From: Bacillota bacterium
Lineage (GTDB): Bacteria > Bacillota_A > Clostridia > Christensenellales > Aristaeellaceae
Assembly (NCBI GenBank): GCA_023421735.1
Contig: JAEZSP010000017.1
Location: 124,001 to 188,000 of the forward strand
Direction: 5' to 3'
DNA: 64,000 nt
Positions 18,111 through 26,253 of this stretch are shown here, piece by piece. The position numbers and the translations under genes are program-made. The stretch's first letter is position 1, and every line of letters begins with the position of its first letter. The notes beneath the pieces were generated by a model, which made no database searches, was not told the origin of the DNA, and saw only the letters and a program-made list of their open reading frames with translations.

Positions 18111-18141
18111 AGTATACACGCTTCCCCAACGGCAGAGTCAA
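18111..18141 (-). promoter_or_regulatory. MerR-type promoter (19-bp spacer) of the MerR/VOC gene
   Basis: Minus strand TTGACT (18141-18136) and TATACT (18116-18111) are 19 bp apart. MerR regulators bind such overlong spacers and twist the DNA to activate, so the gene probably controls itself. Confidence 0.75.
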
Positions 18142-18144
18142 GAC

Positions 18145-18180
18145 AAAAATGCAGGCTGACAGACAATCTGTCAGCCTGCA
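18145..18180 (-). terminator. Terminator of the alcohol dehydrogenase operon
   Basis: A perfect 14-bp inverted repeat, TGCAGGCTGACAGA (18150-18163) with TCTGTCAGCCTGCA (18167-18180), loop of three. On the minus strand it is followed by TTTTTGTCTT, ending the dehydrogenase/aldo-keto reductase unit just before the MerR promoter. Confidence 0.95.
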
Positions 18181-18212
18181 CGCCAGGTGTTTGGAGGTTC
18201 ATTTCCCGCGCG

Positions 18213-19280
18213 TCAGGCGTTCTCCGTGCCGTCGAATACGACCGCAACCTTGCCGCAGTTTCCGCTCGCCATAAGGGCATAGGCGGCGTCCGCGTCCGCG
18301 AGCTTGAAACGGTGCGTAATCAAATCCTCCGGATGGATGTCCCAGCGCACGAGATTCTCCACCAAGTCTTCCATCCGCGCAAGGCTCGTCACCCAGCTGC
18401 CGTAGATGGTCTTCTGGTCGTGGATGATATCCGGGCTGGGATGGAAGGAGACCGTGCCCCCCTCGCCCACGAAGGCGACTCTGCCCCACTGCCGCGCCGC
18501 GCGGATGGCGAGTTGGCGTCCGGCGTCGGATGCCGATGCGTCGAAGGCGCGCTCCACGCCCTTTCCGCCGGTCGCCGCCTTAATCTTTTCGAGCGTGTCC
18601 GTGCCGGGCTTGAAGATCTCGTCCACCAGATTCAGCTTTTTTGCAAGCGCGATGCGTTCGTCGCTGATTTCAACGCCGATGAGCTTATTTGCGCCCAACG
18701 CCTTTGCGAGCATGAGCGCCGCCAGACCCACGGGGCCGAGCCCGACCACAAGCACCGCGTGGTTGCCCGAAACGCCAACCTTTTCGATCGCCTCGTACAC
18801 CGTGCCGAAGCCGCAGGCCACCTGCGCGCCGTCGCAATAGGTCAGCTCGTCCGGCAGCGCGATCAGATCGCGCTCGTCGCAGAGCATGTACTCCGCCATG
18901 CCGCCGTCCCGCTGCCAACCATAGGCCGCGCGGTATGGGCTGGAGCAGGAAATCTGATAGCCCATGCGGCAATCGTGGCAAACGCCGCAGCCGTGAATGT
19001 GATAGACGATCACCCGGTCGCCCTTTTTGAAGCGCACAAGCCCGGGGCCTTCCTCCACGATCTGTCCGCAGGGTTCATGCCCCGCGATCATGCCGTCGAT
19101 GTAACCTTCCGCGCCCTTTCCGGTATGTTCGCGGTAAATCGCGCGAATATCCGATCCGCAGATGGTCGAGGCCATGGTCTTGACCAAAACCTGACCGTGA
19201 CCGGGTTTTGGAATGTCAAAATCCTTCAGTTTTACTGTGCTGTCACCCGGCAGCATCGCGCCGACCATTTTGCCGTCCAT
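18213..19280 (-). CDS. Zinc-dependent medium-chain alcohol/polyol dehydrogenase
   Basis: 355 residues, typical of medium-chain dehydrogenases. Catalytic zinc ligands C41 (TICGSDI) and H68-E69 (AGHEPCG) are present, and the structural-zinc cysteines C98, C101, C104 and C112 (HGCGVCHDCRMG, SCSS) are all intact. The Rossmann segment VVGLGPVGLAALMLAKALGA lies near residues 180-200 and binds NAD(P). Likely oxidises a sugar alcohol or secondary alcohol; the substrate cannot be read. Start: ATG 19280 after GGGGAGGGG; 46 residues upstream in the open frame overlap the neighbour and are rejected. Nineteen bp downstream of the aldo/keto reductase, so the two form an operon. Confidence 0.92.
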   Translation of the reverse strand: MDGKMVGAMLPGDSTVKLKDFDIPKPGHGQVLVKTMASTICGSDIRAIYREHTGKGAEGYIDGMIAGHEPCGQIVEEGPGLVRFKKGDRVIVYHIHGCGVCHDCRMGYQISCSSPYRAAYGWQRDGGMAEYMLCDERDLIALPDELTYCDGAQVACGFGTVYEAIEKVGVSGNHAVLVVGLGPVGLAALMLAKALGANKLIGVEISDERIALAKKLNLVDEIFKPGTDTLEKIKAATGGKGVERAFDASASDAGRQLAIRAARQWGRVAFVGEGGTVSFHPSPDIIHDQKTIYGSWVTSLARMEDLVENLVRWDIHPEDLITHRFKLADADAAYALMASGNCGKVAVVFDGTENA

Positions 19281-19299
19281 CGATACCCCTCCCCCGTTT

Positions 19300-20346
19300 C
19301 TATTTTTCGTATCCGTTCCAGCCGGGAATCGTCCCGTCCACATCCCACAGGTCCAGCCAGTCCGTCGCGCCCTGCCACAGGAACACCTGCCCCTTGATGA
19401 GGCGGCAATTGCGTTCACAGCCGCGCATCTGATCCATTTCGGCAGGCGTCAGCGGATCAGACGCGAGCGCGCGGATATTTGAGAGCGCGTTTTTCCGCTT
19501 GGTGGTAAACGGGATGGGTACCTGTCCCCGCTGCGACGCCCACTTGAGGCAGACCTCGACCGGATGAATGCCGCGCGCCGCCGCAATTTCACGCACGGCG
19601 GGCATTTCGGTGTCCACGAGGTCGTCCGGCATACGGTCGCGCGCGGGCCGTCCCGGCGAGCCGATCGGGCTATAGCCGATGGGCAGGACGCCGTTGTCGA
19701 GGCAATACTGGAACAGCTCGCCCTGCTGAAAGGTCGGATGCAGTTCCATCTCGTTGACAGCAGGCTTGATGCGTACGTCTGCGAGGATCATTTGCAATTT
19801 CGGTATCGTGACATTGGATGTGCCGATGTGCCGCACGAGTCCCATGTCGCACAGCTGCTCCATCGCGCGCCATGTCTCCATGAATTCCGCATGGATATAC
19901 GGTCGGGAGGCCGGATTGCGCGCATCCCCATCACAGCCGGGCTCGTGGTAATTCGGAAACGGCCAATGCACCAGATAGCAGTCCAGATAGGACACACCAA
20001 GATCGCGGATGCTTTTCTTGCACGATTCGATGACGTCCGCCGGGCTATGGCGGTCGTTCCAGAGTTTGCTGAGGATGAACAGATCCTCCCGCGCAAGACC
20101 GCCGTCCAGCGCCCCCCGGAGCGCCGTGCCGACCTCCGGTTCGTTGCCGTAACACGCCGCGCAATCGATGTACCGATAGCCCATCCGCAATGCTTCGCGC
20201 ACGACGTTTGCGACAAGCGCCGCATCCGCGTGATCCGAGCCGAACGTGCCCAATCCGATGCCGGGCATGGACGCCCCCGTGTAGAGTTTTTTTGCCGGTA
20301 TGCGCGCCGGATCGGTGCCGTCCGGCGTCATTTGAAATGCTGCCAT
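19300..20346 (-). CDS. Aldo/keto reductase
   Basis: 348 residues, a full-length NADP(H)-dependent TIM-barrel reductase. The catalytic tetrad is visible: D61 (YIDCAACYGNE), Y66, K94 (ILSKLWND) and H127 (YLVHWPF). Cofactor-binding elements follow (GTSN, GYSPIGSPGR, PIPFTTKRKNALSNI). The C-terminal tail beyond the barrel is extended (WLDLWDVDGTIPGWNGYEK). Start: ATG 20346, preceded by GGGGAGG. First gene of an operon with the zinc alcohol dehydrogenase, which suggests redox conversion between a carbonyl sugar derivative and an alcohol; the direction and substrate are unknown. Confidence 0.93.
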   Translation of the reverse strand: MAAFQMTPDGTDPARIPAKKLYTGASMPGIGLGTFGSDHADAALVANVVREALRMGYRYIDCAACYGNEPEVGTALRGALDGGLAREDLFILSKLWNDRHSPADVIESCKKSIRDLGVSYLDCYLVHWPFPNYHEPGCDGDARNPASRPYIHAEFMETWRAMEQLCDMGLVRHIGTSNVTIPKLQMILADVRIKPAVNEMELHPTFQQGELFQYCLDNGVLPIGYSPIGSPGRPARDRMPDDLVDTEMPAVREIAAARGIHPVEVCLKWASQRGQVPIPFTTKRKNALSNIRALASDPLTPAEMDQMRGCERNCRLIKGQVFLWQGATDWLDLWDVDGTIPGWNGYEK

Positions 20347-20434
20347 TTTGACCTCCCCGCCTTTGTGTGTTTCTCCAATCCCAAGAGCAATTATAGACCC
20401 AGGCGGCAGAATCTGTCAATCAATCGGGCAGTTG

Positions 20435-20650
20435 GTCCAGGGCAATCGTTTACGACTTCGCTGTAAGCGATTGCGGAAGAACGGGAAACCGGATTTCTGA
20501 ATTTCCCGCGGGAAATTCCGGGCGAAATCCGGATGACGGAACTGATTCGTCGTCGGGCGCGCAAGCGTGCCCTCGGGACGAATCCATTTGTGCCGGCGAA
20601 GCCGGCATGAATGATCGAATATGGAGGGCTGCGGCCCTCCAAACCTCCCT
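20435..20650. repeat. Cluster of five hairpins/inverted repeats in a 400-bp gene-free gap
   Basis: The gap 20347-20749 holds no convincing gene, but is packed with inverted repeats: GCAATCGTTTAC with GTAAGCGATTGC (from about 20443, 11 of 12 pairs); a nested palindrome around 20490-20535 in which CCGGATTT/AAATCCGG flank a perfect GAATTTCCCG/CGGGAAATTC palindrome; GGGCGCGC with GCGTGCCC (about 20557-20576); GCCGGC with GCCGGC (about 20593-20607); and GGAGGGC with GCCCTCC (about 20623-20640). No transposase or open frame accompanies them. It may be a structured RNA, a small mobile palindromic element or a repeat remnant. Confidence 0.6.
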
Positions 20651-20749
20651 GGAATTTGGTAAACAAGGCCCTGGCAGTTGGTCTTCCCTTTCGTCAAAGA
20701 AGCCAATGAGAACGATCAGCAATGCGGAGAAAATCCATTCCAGCATCAC

Positions 20750-21034
20750 TTATCTGCCGGATTGCGCGCGAAAAAGCGCCTCCTCCATCAGCGATTTAGA
20801 GATGTACATCGCCTTGAGGCGGTTGCGAAGAAGGGTATGGTGCGCGTTTCCTTCCGGGAATTTCTCATGCGCCCGTTCGCACTTGAGGATGATCGAATCC
20901 ACCGCGCGCAGCGCCTGTGAAAGCTCTTCGCCCGTATATTTTTCCATGCGATTATCATACAGGACACCCGCCCATTCGTCAAGAAGGGCAAAAAACACCG
21001 GAACACGCATCGGCGCGCGTTCCGGTAAAGTCAT
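20750..21034 (-). CDS. Small protein coupled to the sulfatase, function unknown
   Basis: 94 residues. Its ATG (21034-21032) overlaps the sulfatase stop in a TGATG arrangement, a sign of translational coupling. The sequence is mostly helical and charged, without a signal peptide (LLDEWAGVLYDNRMEKY, then TGEELSQALRAVDSIILKCE, then LLRNRLKAMYISKSLMEEAL). It resembles a small helical accessory protein, but no family is recognised. Last gene of the LacI-SBP-sulfatase unit. Real coding is supported by the overlap and normal amino-acid composition. Confidence 0.7.
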   Translation of the reverse strand: MTLPERAPMRVPVFFALLDEWAGVLYDNRMEKYTGEELSQALRAVDSIILKCERAHEKFPEGNAHHTLLRNRLKAMYISKSLMEEALFRAQSGR

Positions 21035-22482
21035 CAGCTCTTGTATCTATCTTCGATGGGCGGAAATCCGAAATGGCGCTGGCTCACGTCCCAGAGATCG
21101 GAAAGCCCGGCTCTGTAGAGAAGCGTCTGCCACGGGAGAAAGCCGTCGTGCCGATTGACCGCGTCGGCAAGCGCCGTCGCAAGCCGCGCCTGGGTTTCAG
21201 GCAGTCTATCCGCCAGGTTAATCAGTTCGAGGGGGTCGGTCTCGAGGTCGTAGAGCGCGACGGGTACGCCGTCCTCCCCTGTCGCATAGACATAGCGCCC
21301 GTCGGTCGCCGCGCGCCATACGGCCTGACGCCGGAACCACGCGTTATGCGCGGGCACATAGTTATAAAAGTACAGCGATTCCGGGCCGGGCGCTGCGGGA
21401 TTCGTGAGGCAGGCGCTGAGGTCGCGCCCATCCACTGCGCCGGGAAGCGCAAGGCCGAGAAGACCCAGGAGCGTGGGTGCCATGTCCGCGATGCCGAGCA
21501 ACTGATCGCGCTGTCCGACCGGAATATGCCCGGGCCAGCGCGCAAGGAAGGGAATGTGTGCGCTCTCCTGATAAAAGGTTTGCTTGTCGCACATGCCATG
21601 GCTGCCCAGAAGGTCTCCGTGATCGCTTGTGAAGATCACGATGGTGTCGTCGAGCCGCCCCTCGATGCGCAGGTGATCCAGAATCCGTCCGACCTGTTCG
21701 TCCAGCGCCTCGATATGCCCATATGCGCCCGCAATGTTCTCGCGGAGTTCTTCCATCGAATCGTAGTGGGGTTGCCAGCCATGCTTTTGGGAATTCGGCG
21801 TATAGGCATAGTGCCCCGGCGGAGGCACGAAGCCACCGTCCGTAAATGCAGTGACGTTGCCGCGCAGGGTGAGCTCCGGTGCGCGCGCCCGTGCCGCCTG
21901 CGCCATCTCCTCCGGCATCCGAAGATACGGCGGGTGGGGCGTCGCATAGCTGAGATAGAGCGCCCACGGGCGATCCACCTCTTCCCGCCCGTCCAAATAC
22001 TCAAGCGCGAGCTGAGTTTGAACGACGGGCTCATAGCCCGCGACGAAGTGGCGTGCGTCGGACTCATCGTCGTAATAGTAGTTCATGTAGTCGTGATTGC
22101 AGTTGTTGACCCGCCAGAAGTCGAAGCCCAGCCTTCGCTCCTTTTCGATGAACTGGTCGCGTGGCACGCCCGCGAGATGCCATTTGCCGATGTAGCCCGT
22201 GTCGTACCCCGCGTTTTTTAACACATGCGCGACGGACGGCACATCGGCCTTCACAGGCACGTCGTTAGCGACCGCCCCGTGGCGCAGGGGATGAAGGCCC
22301 GTCAGCAGCGTTCCGCGCGCGGGCACGCACACGGGACAGTTGGAGTATGCGCGCGCAAACTGCGCGCCCTCGCGGGCGAGCGCGTCGAGATGGGGTGTGC
22401 GCAGTTCGTCGTTTCCCGCGCAGCCCAGATCGCAAAATCGATGCTGATCGGCAAGGATGAACAGGATGTTCGGTCTTTTCAT
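21034..22482 (-). CDS. Type I sulfatase (formylglycine-dependent)
   Basis: 482 residues. Sulfatases hydrolyse sulfate esters from sugars or choline. The signature C52-V-P-A-R56 (NCPVCVPARGTLLTG) is the CxPxR site whose Cys is converted to formylglycine. Metal ligands appear as D12-Q13 (FILADQHRF) and in IFTSDHGDLLGSHG further on. The C-terminal region (YVYATGEDGVPVALYDLE) is the usual sulfatase subdomain. There is no signal peptide, so it acts in the cytosol on an imported sulfated compound, in line with the upstream importer protein. An anaerobic sulfatase-maturating enzyme should exist elsewhere. Start: ATG 22482 after GGAGGGA. Confidence 0.93.
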   Translation of the reverse strand: MKRPNILFILADQHRFCDLGCAGNDELRTPHLDALAREGAQFARAYSNCPVCVPARGTLLTGLHPLRHGAVANDVPVKADVPSVAHVLKNAGYDTGYIGKWHLAGVPRDQFIEKERRLGFDFWRVNNCNHDYMNYYYDDESDARHFVAGYEPVVQTQLALEYLDGREEVDRPWALYLSYATPHPPYLRMPEEMAQAARARAPELTLRGNVTAFTDGGFVPPPGHYAYTPNSQKHGWQPHYDSMEELRENIAGAYGHIEALDEQVGRILDHLRIEGRLDDTIVIFTSDHGDLLGSHGMCDKQTFYQESAHIPFLARWPGHIPVGQRDQLLGIADMAPTLLGLLGLALPGAVDGRDLSACLTNPAAPGPESLYFYNYVPAHNAWFRRQAVWRAATDGRYVYATGEDGVPVALYDLETDPLELINLADRLPETQARLATALADAVNRHDGFLPWQTLLYRAGLSDLWDVSQRHFGFPPIEDRYKS

Positions 22483-22502
22483 GGAATCCCTCCGTCGGTT
22501 TG

Positions 22503-22534
22503 ATCCGGCCGCCGCGAAACGCAGGCGGCCGGAT
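22503..22534 (-). other. Intercistronic hairpin between SBP and sulfatase genes
   Basis: An 11-bp inverted repeat (22503-22513 with 22524-22534, ATCCGGCCGCC and its complement) with no T-run. Position right after a solute-binding protein gene fits an mRNA-stabilising or processing hairpin. Confidence 0.7.
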
Positions 22535-22540
22535 GCGATG

Positions 22541-24562
22541 TCAATCCCCGTAGGTAAAGCTCCGATAGAACACCTGCTCATAGCTCATGTTCCAGCTGTA
22601 AACCAATCCGCCCGTGGGCACGTTGCCCAGATCCTTGTTGACGATCATGATGCGGCCCGGATTCGTGATCGGGAGAATGAGATACATCTGATCCGCGACC
22701 TTCTGGGCGATGTCCGGAATCACATCGTTGACCGCCACGACAGGATCAACCGTCATGAGGGAATCGATCTCGGCCACGAGCTCCTTGTACCACTGCGGCG
22801 GCTCAAGATACTTGTCCTTGTCGGCCTCGGCGATCTCGCCGGACAGGCCGCCGGCGGTTACCCACGCGTTCCACAAAACGCCGCAGGACGAGAGTGACCA
22901 GTCGCGGTGATGCCAGAGCTGGTCCACGTGCGCAAGGTAAACGCGAACGGGGATTTCGTTGGCGTTGAGTGAGGAGGCAAGGAGCGATGAATCGGTCGAA
23001 TAAACCGCAACGTTGAGCCCGATGTCCGTCCAGAATTCCACCAGCAGCTCGCACACCGGAACCGTGAGCGTCACGGTATTGGAGGTGTCCGTCCAAATCT
23101 GCCACTGGAGTTTTTTGCCGGAAGGCGTCTCGCGGAAGCCGTCGTTGTCAAGATCCTGCATGCCCATTTCATCAAGAAGCGCGTTTGCGCCATCGACGTC
23201 CCAGGTGCAGTTGTAGCGCGGGTTGGCTTCGGCAAAGCCCAGGTAGACGTCGATGATCTCATTGGCGTCGATCGAAGTCACGAGTGCCTCGCGGAACCGC
23301 TTATCGCCGATGACCTCCTGCCATGCCTGGGAGGCCTCGTCGTCCTTCACGGTGCCGTCGGGATTGAGACCATAGGTGGGATTCACCATAATGGCGGTGG
23401 GGATGTTGTGGTGCTGCCCGATGCGCACCTCATAGCCGCCCGTTTCGGCGTTTTCCACGAGCACCGAGTACTTGTCCACTTCTTCCTGTACGAAATCTTC
23501 CGCACCGGTCAGGAGCATGACGAGTTTTACCGCGTCGTTTTCGGCAAAGCCCAATTCAAGGTAGTCCACATACGGAAGCTGCTGCCCTTGTGCATCCACC
23601 TTGAAGTAATAGGGGTTGCGCACCCAAATGGTGCGGTTATTCTCGCTCGACTCCATCACCCAGCCGTAGAGCACGGGGAAATTGGTGTCGATCAGTCCCT
23701 GGAAGTACACGGAGGTGAGTGCGTCGTTGGGATCGGTATTCTCCCAGTTGGTCATGTCGACCTGATTGAACACATAGGTCCAAACGCCCTCGGCGCGCGG
23801 ATCATCATAGCCCAGCACGGCTGCAAAGGGCGCGATGTAATCGTAATACGCGTCGAGCGAGCCATGGCATTCCTCCGCGTAATCGATGTGGAAGGGCTTG
23901 AGGTAATGTGCGGGCTTCAGAAGATCGGTATAGCCCGCCCAGCCCGCGATGGAGATGACGACCAGGAAGCCGCCATAGGGCGTTGCGGATGTGACCGTGA
24001 GGGTGTAGTCATCGAGAATCTCAAACGTCAAAGGTTCACCCGCGCTGGAACCGCCCGCGCGGAAATTCTTCGGGACGACGGGCGTGAGCGCGGCGTTAAA
24101 CAGGAAATCGTCAATGGTGAACGCGAAGTCCGCGCTCGTCACCTCCACGCCGTCCGACCACTTGAGGCCCTTGCGCAGATAGAGCGTAAACTGGGTGAAA
24201 TCATCATTGACATCGTAGCCCTTGAGCACGTTTCCGATGATCTCATCGGAGTTTGCAGAGGACATGGAGAGAAGACCTTCGTTCATGCCGGTGAAAAACT
24301 TGGCGTACCAGTTGGGATCGGTCGAAATGCCGTGCAACGTACCGCCGTAGTTGCCAATCTCGAGATCGACGTACGCATCGAGAATCTCGTGGAGCAGCTT
24401 CGGCTCGTCGGGCAGGCGCTCCGCAACGGGGGGCAACGCGCCGGACGCAACGGCCTCATCAAGGATGGGTGACTGCGTATACGCCGCGCCCTCCGCAAAC
24501 GAGCCGAGAGAACACGCGCCGACCAGCAACATGAAGGCCAGGATAAGGGCGAGTTTCCGCAT
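22541..24562 (-). CDS. ABC transporter extracellular solute-binding protein, family 5 (Opp/Dpp type)
   Basis: 673 residues, longer than classic OppA. It begins with a signal peptide (MRKLALILAFMLLVGACSLG); the VGAC end resembles a lipobox, so it may be a lipoprotein. The mature N-terminus carries YTQSPILDEAV, then LPPVAERLPDEP, a signature shared by all three binding proteins in this window. Family-5 landmarks follow: the FTLYLRKGLKWSDG segment, DFAFTIDDF, AEANPRYN, and a C-terminal QVFYRSFTYGD. Start: ATG 24562 after AGGAGGA. No permeases are adjacent, so it must use a membrane complex encoded elsewhere. Lies between a LacI regulator and a sulfatase, so the ligand is probably a sulfated glycan fragment (inference). 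Confidence 0.92.
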   Translation of the reverse strand: MRKLALILAFMLLVGACSLGSFAEGAAYTQSPILDEAVASGALPPVAERLPDEPKLLHEILDAYVDLEIGNYGGTLHGISTDPNWYAKFFTGMNEGLLSMSSANSDEIIGNVLKGYDVNDDFTQFTLYLRKGLKWSDGVEVTSADFAFTIDDFLFNAALTPVVPKNFRAGGSSAGEPLTFEILDDYTLTVTSATPYGGFLVVISIAGWAGYTDLLKPAHYLKPFHIDYAEECHGSLDAYYDYIAPFAAVLGYDDPRAEGVWTYVFNQVDMTNWENTDPNDALTSVYFQGLIDTNFPVLYGWVMESSENNRTIWVRNPYYFKVDAQGQQLPYVDYLELGFAENDAVKLVMLLTGAEDFVQEEVDKYSVLVENAETGGYEVRIGQHHNIPTAIMVNPTYGLNPDGTVKDDEASQAWQEVIGDKRFREALVTSIDANEIIDVYLGFAEANPRYNCTWDVDGANALLDEMGMQDLDNDGFRETPSGKKLQWQIWTDTSNTVTLTVPVCELLVEFWTDIGLNVAVYSTDSSLLASSLNANEIPVRVYLAHVDQLWHHRDWSLSSCGVLWNAWVTAGGLSGEIAEADKDKYLEPPQWYKELVAEIDSLMTVDPVVAVNDVIPDIAQKVADQMYLILPITNPGRIMIVNKDLGNVPTGGLVYSWNMSYEQVFYRSFTYGD

Positions 24563-24604
24563 GGTATGTTTCCTCCTATCTTTCAATGCGCGCACGCATT
24601 TGGT

Positions 24605-25594
24605 TCACTTTCTGCGGGTGGAATCGCGTTCCACCAGCTTGCAGTTGAGAAGGATTCTCTCGGGCGGCATTCCCTTGATCATGCGCCCGAGAAGCATGGT
24701 CGCCTGCACGCCCTGCTCATAGCGGGGCATTTGAAAGCTGGTAATTTGGGGCGTGGTCAGGATGGAAATGTCGATGTCCTCGCAGCCGGCCAGCGCAACA
24801 TCGTCCGGCACGCGCACCCCGTAACGCTGAAGCGCACTGAGCGCGCCCAGCGCGATCATGTCCGTAAAGCAAAAGACGGCATCCGGGAGGTTGGAACGGG
24901 TCGAAAGGACGGAAGAGATAAAATCGTAGGCATCTTCACAGGTCTCGACCCAGACGGCTGCGTCCATCCAGCCATCCTCATCGTAAATGGAAAGCCCCGC
25001 ACAATGGAGCGCCTGCGCAAAGCCCGTAATGCGCATATGATCCGGCGGGCCGCCGATCACGGCGAGCGATGAATAGCCGTTTTTAAGAAAGTGCGCCGCC
25101 ATGTCCGAACCGATTTTTTGATTATTGAGCCGAATTTCCGCCGCGTTCGGATCGGTAAAGTGTCGCATGAAGAACACGACGGGAATCTCGCTCTCCTGTG
25201 CCGCGCGGATGAGCGTCGGGATGCCCGCGCCCGCAAAGATGACGCCCGCCACGTGCCGCCTGCGAATGGCGGATTCCAGCGCCGCGTAGAGTCCCGCATC
25301 CGCGTTCGACGGAAACACCATCGGGATGAGATTGAACCCCAGTATCTTGCAGGTGTCGCGCATGCCCTGTATCGTCTGAAGATGTGCCTCCCTGACACCG
25401 GAGAGCACAAAAAGCACCGTGTTCTCCGCGATGGCGACGTCCTGATGATTGGAAGGCGCATAGCCGAGTTCTTTTGCAGCGGCAAAGATCGCGGCACGTG
25501 TCCTGGCGGAGACGCGGGATGGCTGGTTATAGGCGAGGGAAACGGTCGAAATCGACACGTTCGCCAGTCTCGCCACATCCTTAATCGATGACAT
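24605..25594 (-). CDS. LacI-family transcriptional regulator
   Basis: 329 residues. The N-terminal helix-turn-helix (IKDVARLANVSISTVSLAYN) and hinge helix (SARTRAAIFAAAKELGYAPS) are classic LacI, followed by a periplasmic-binding-protein-like effector domain (VLFVLSG, GVIFAGAGI, AVIGGPPDH, DAVFCFTDMIALGALSAL, GCEDIDIS). Start: ATG 25594 after GAGGGTGATC. It is the first gene upstream of the SBP and sulfatase (42 bp), so it most likely represses its own operon until a sugar ligand binds. A TATACT-like -10 lies at about 25629 on the minus strand without a clear -35. Confidence 0.95.
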   Translation of the reverse strand: MSSIKDVARLANVSISTVSLAYNQPSRVSARTRAAIFAAAKELGYAPSNHQDVAIAENTVLFVLSGVREAHLQTIQGMRDTCKILGFNLIPMVFPSNADAGLYAALESAIRRRHVAGVIFAGAGIPTLIRAAQESEIPVVFFMRHFTDPNAAEIRLNNQKIGSDMAAHFLKNGYSSLAVIGGPPDHMRITGFAQALHCAGLSIYDEDGWMDAAVWVETCEDAYDFISSVLSTRSNLPDAVFCFTDMIALGALSALQRYGVRVPDDVALAGCEDIDISILTTPQITSFQMPRYEQGVQATMLLGRMIKGMPPERILLNCKLVERDSTRRK

Positions 25595-25683
25595 CCGATC
25601 ACCCTCGCATCATTTCTGCATTCAGTATATCATAGGTTTGCAGATCATTACCGCTCCGTTAATACATTTCGATTGTTTCGATT

Positions 25684-25722
25684 GCAAAAAACGCCTTCCG
25701 AGGCCATGGACCCGGAAGGCGC
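25684..25722 (-). terminator. Rho-independent terminator
   Basis: On the minus strand CGCCTTCC pairs with GGAAGGCG (25721-25714 and 25699-25692), followed by TTTTTTGC. Ends the unit that contains the frameshifted secreted protein and the APH-like kinase. Confidence 0.9.
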
Positions 25723-25729
25723 TGCCGAT

Positions 25730-26253
25730 CTATTTTACCGTATATTCGGGGTTAGAATTCCACGTGAAGCAGTACGCCATGCCTGTGGGAATGTCGTCTG
25801 AATCGAAGATGAAGTCGTCACATCGCAGAAAATGCTCGACGCACGCCCCCGGGTCGGATGGCGCGCCCCTTTCCCTGATCCAGTCCCGCATGAAATCGGA
25901 AAAAAAGGAGGACTGGTCAAATGTGTATGTAAGGCTGAATTCCGTTTCTTTCCACGGCTCGAGCGAAAAGGGAACCGCAAGGGTCTCATGTCTTATGACC
26001 ATACCAAAGGCGCCCTTGGAGTGATACCCGAAGTCCGTGATCTCGACGATCCACGGAAAGAGATTTTTGGCCCGGATCACCTGTGTGACGGTTGCCGTGC
26101 CGTCCGCCTCTTGCATCACCTCGATGCTCTTGACAAAAAAGATGTTGTTCTGAATTTCAGCGATGTGACGCCCCATGGGCTGACCAGAAACGAGGCTGCG
26201 CACAGGGGCACGACAGTTAAAAGGACGATCAGAGGGATGATGACACGCTTCAT
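25730..26253 (-). pseudogene. Secreted or membrane-anchored protein gene with an apparent 1-bp frameshift
   Basis: Two adjoining frames read as one gene. Frame A starts at ATG 26253, overlapping the TGA of the upstream kinase gene (ATGA), and gives a clear signal or anchor segment (MKRVIIPLIVLLTVVPLCAA, then SFLVSPWGVTSL). It would stop soon after. Frame B (open to 25730) carries the body: EIQNNIFFVKSIEVMQEADG, IVEITDFGYHSKGAFGM, ending NSNPEYTVK. Adding one A to the AAA near 26155-26157 would join them as ...VTSLKIQNNIFF. Intact length would be about 174 residues. The body looks like a small beta-rich extracellular domain; no family recognised. The lesion may be real or a homopolymer error. 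Confidence 0.7.

Noticed and set aside
17433..19397. Plus-strand open frame of 654 codons
   Set aside because: Spans antisense to two convincing minus-strand genes and the terminator between them.
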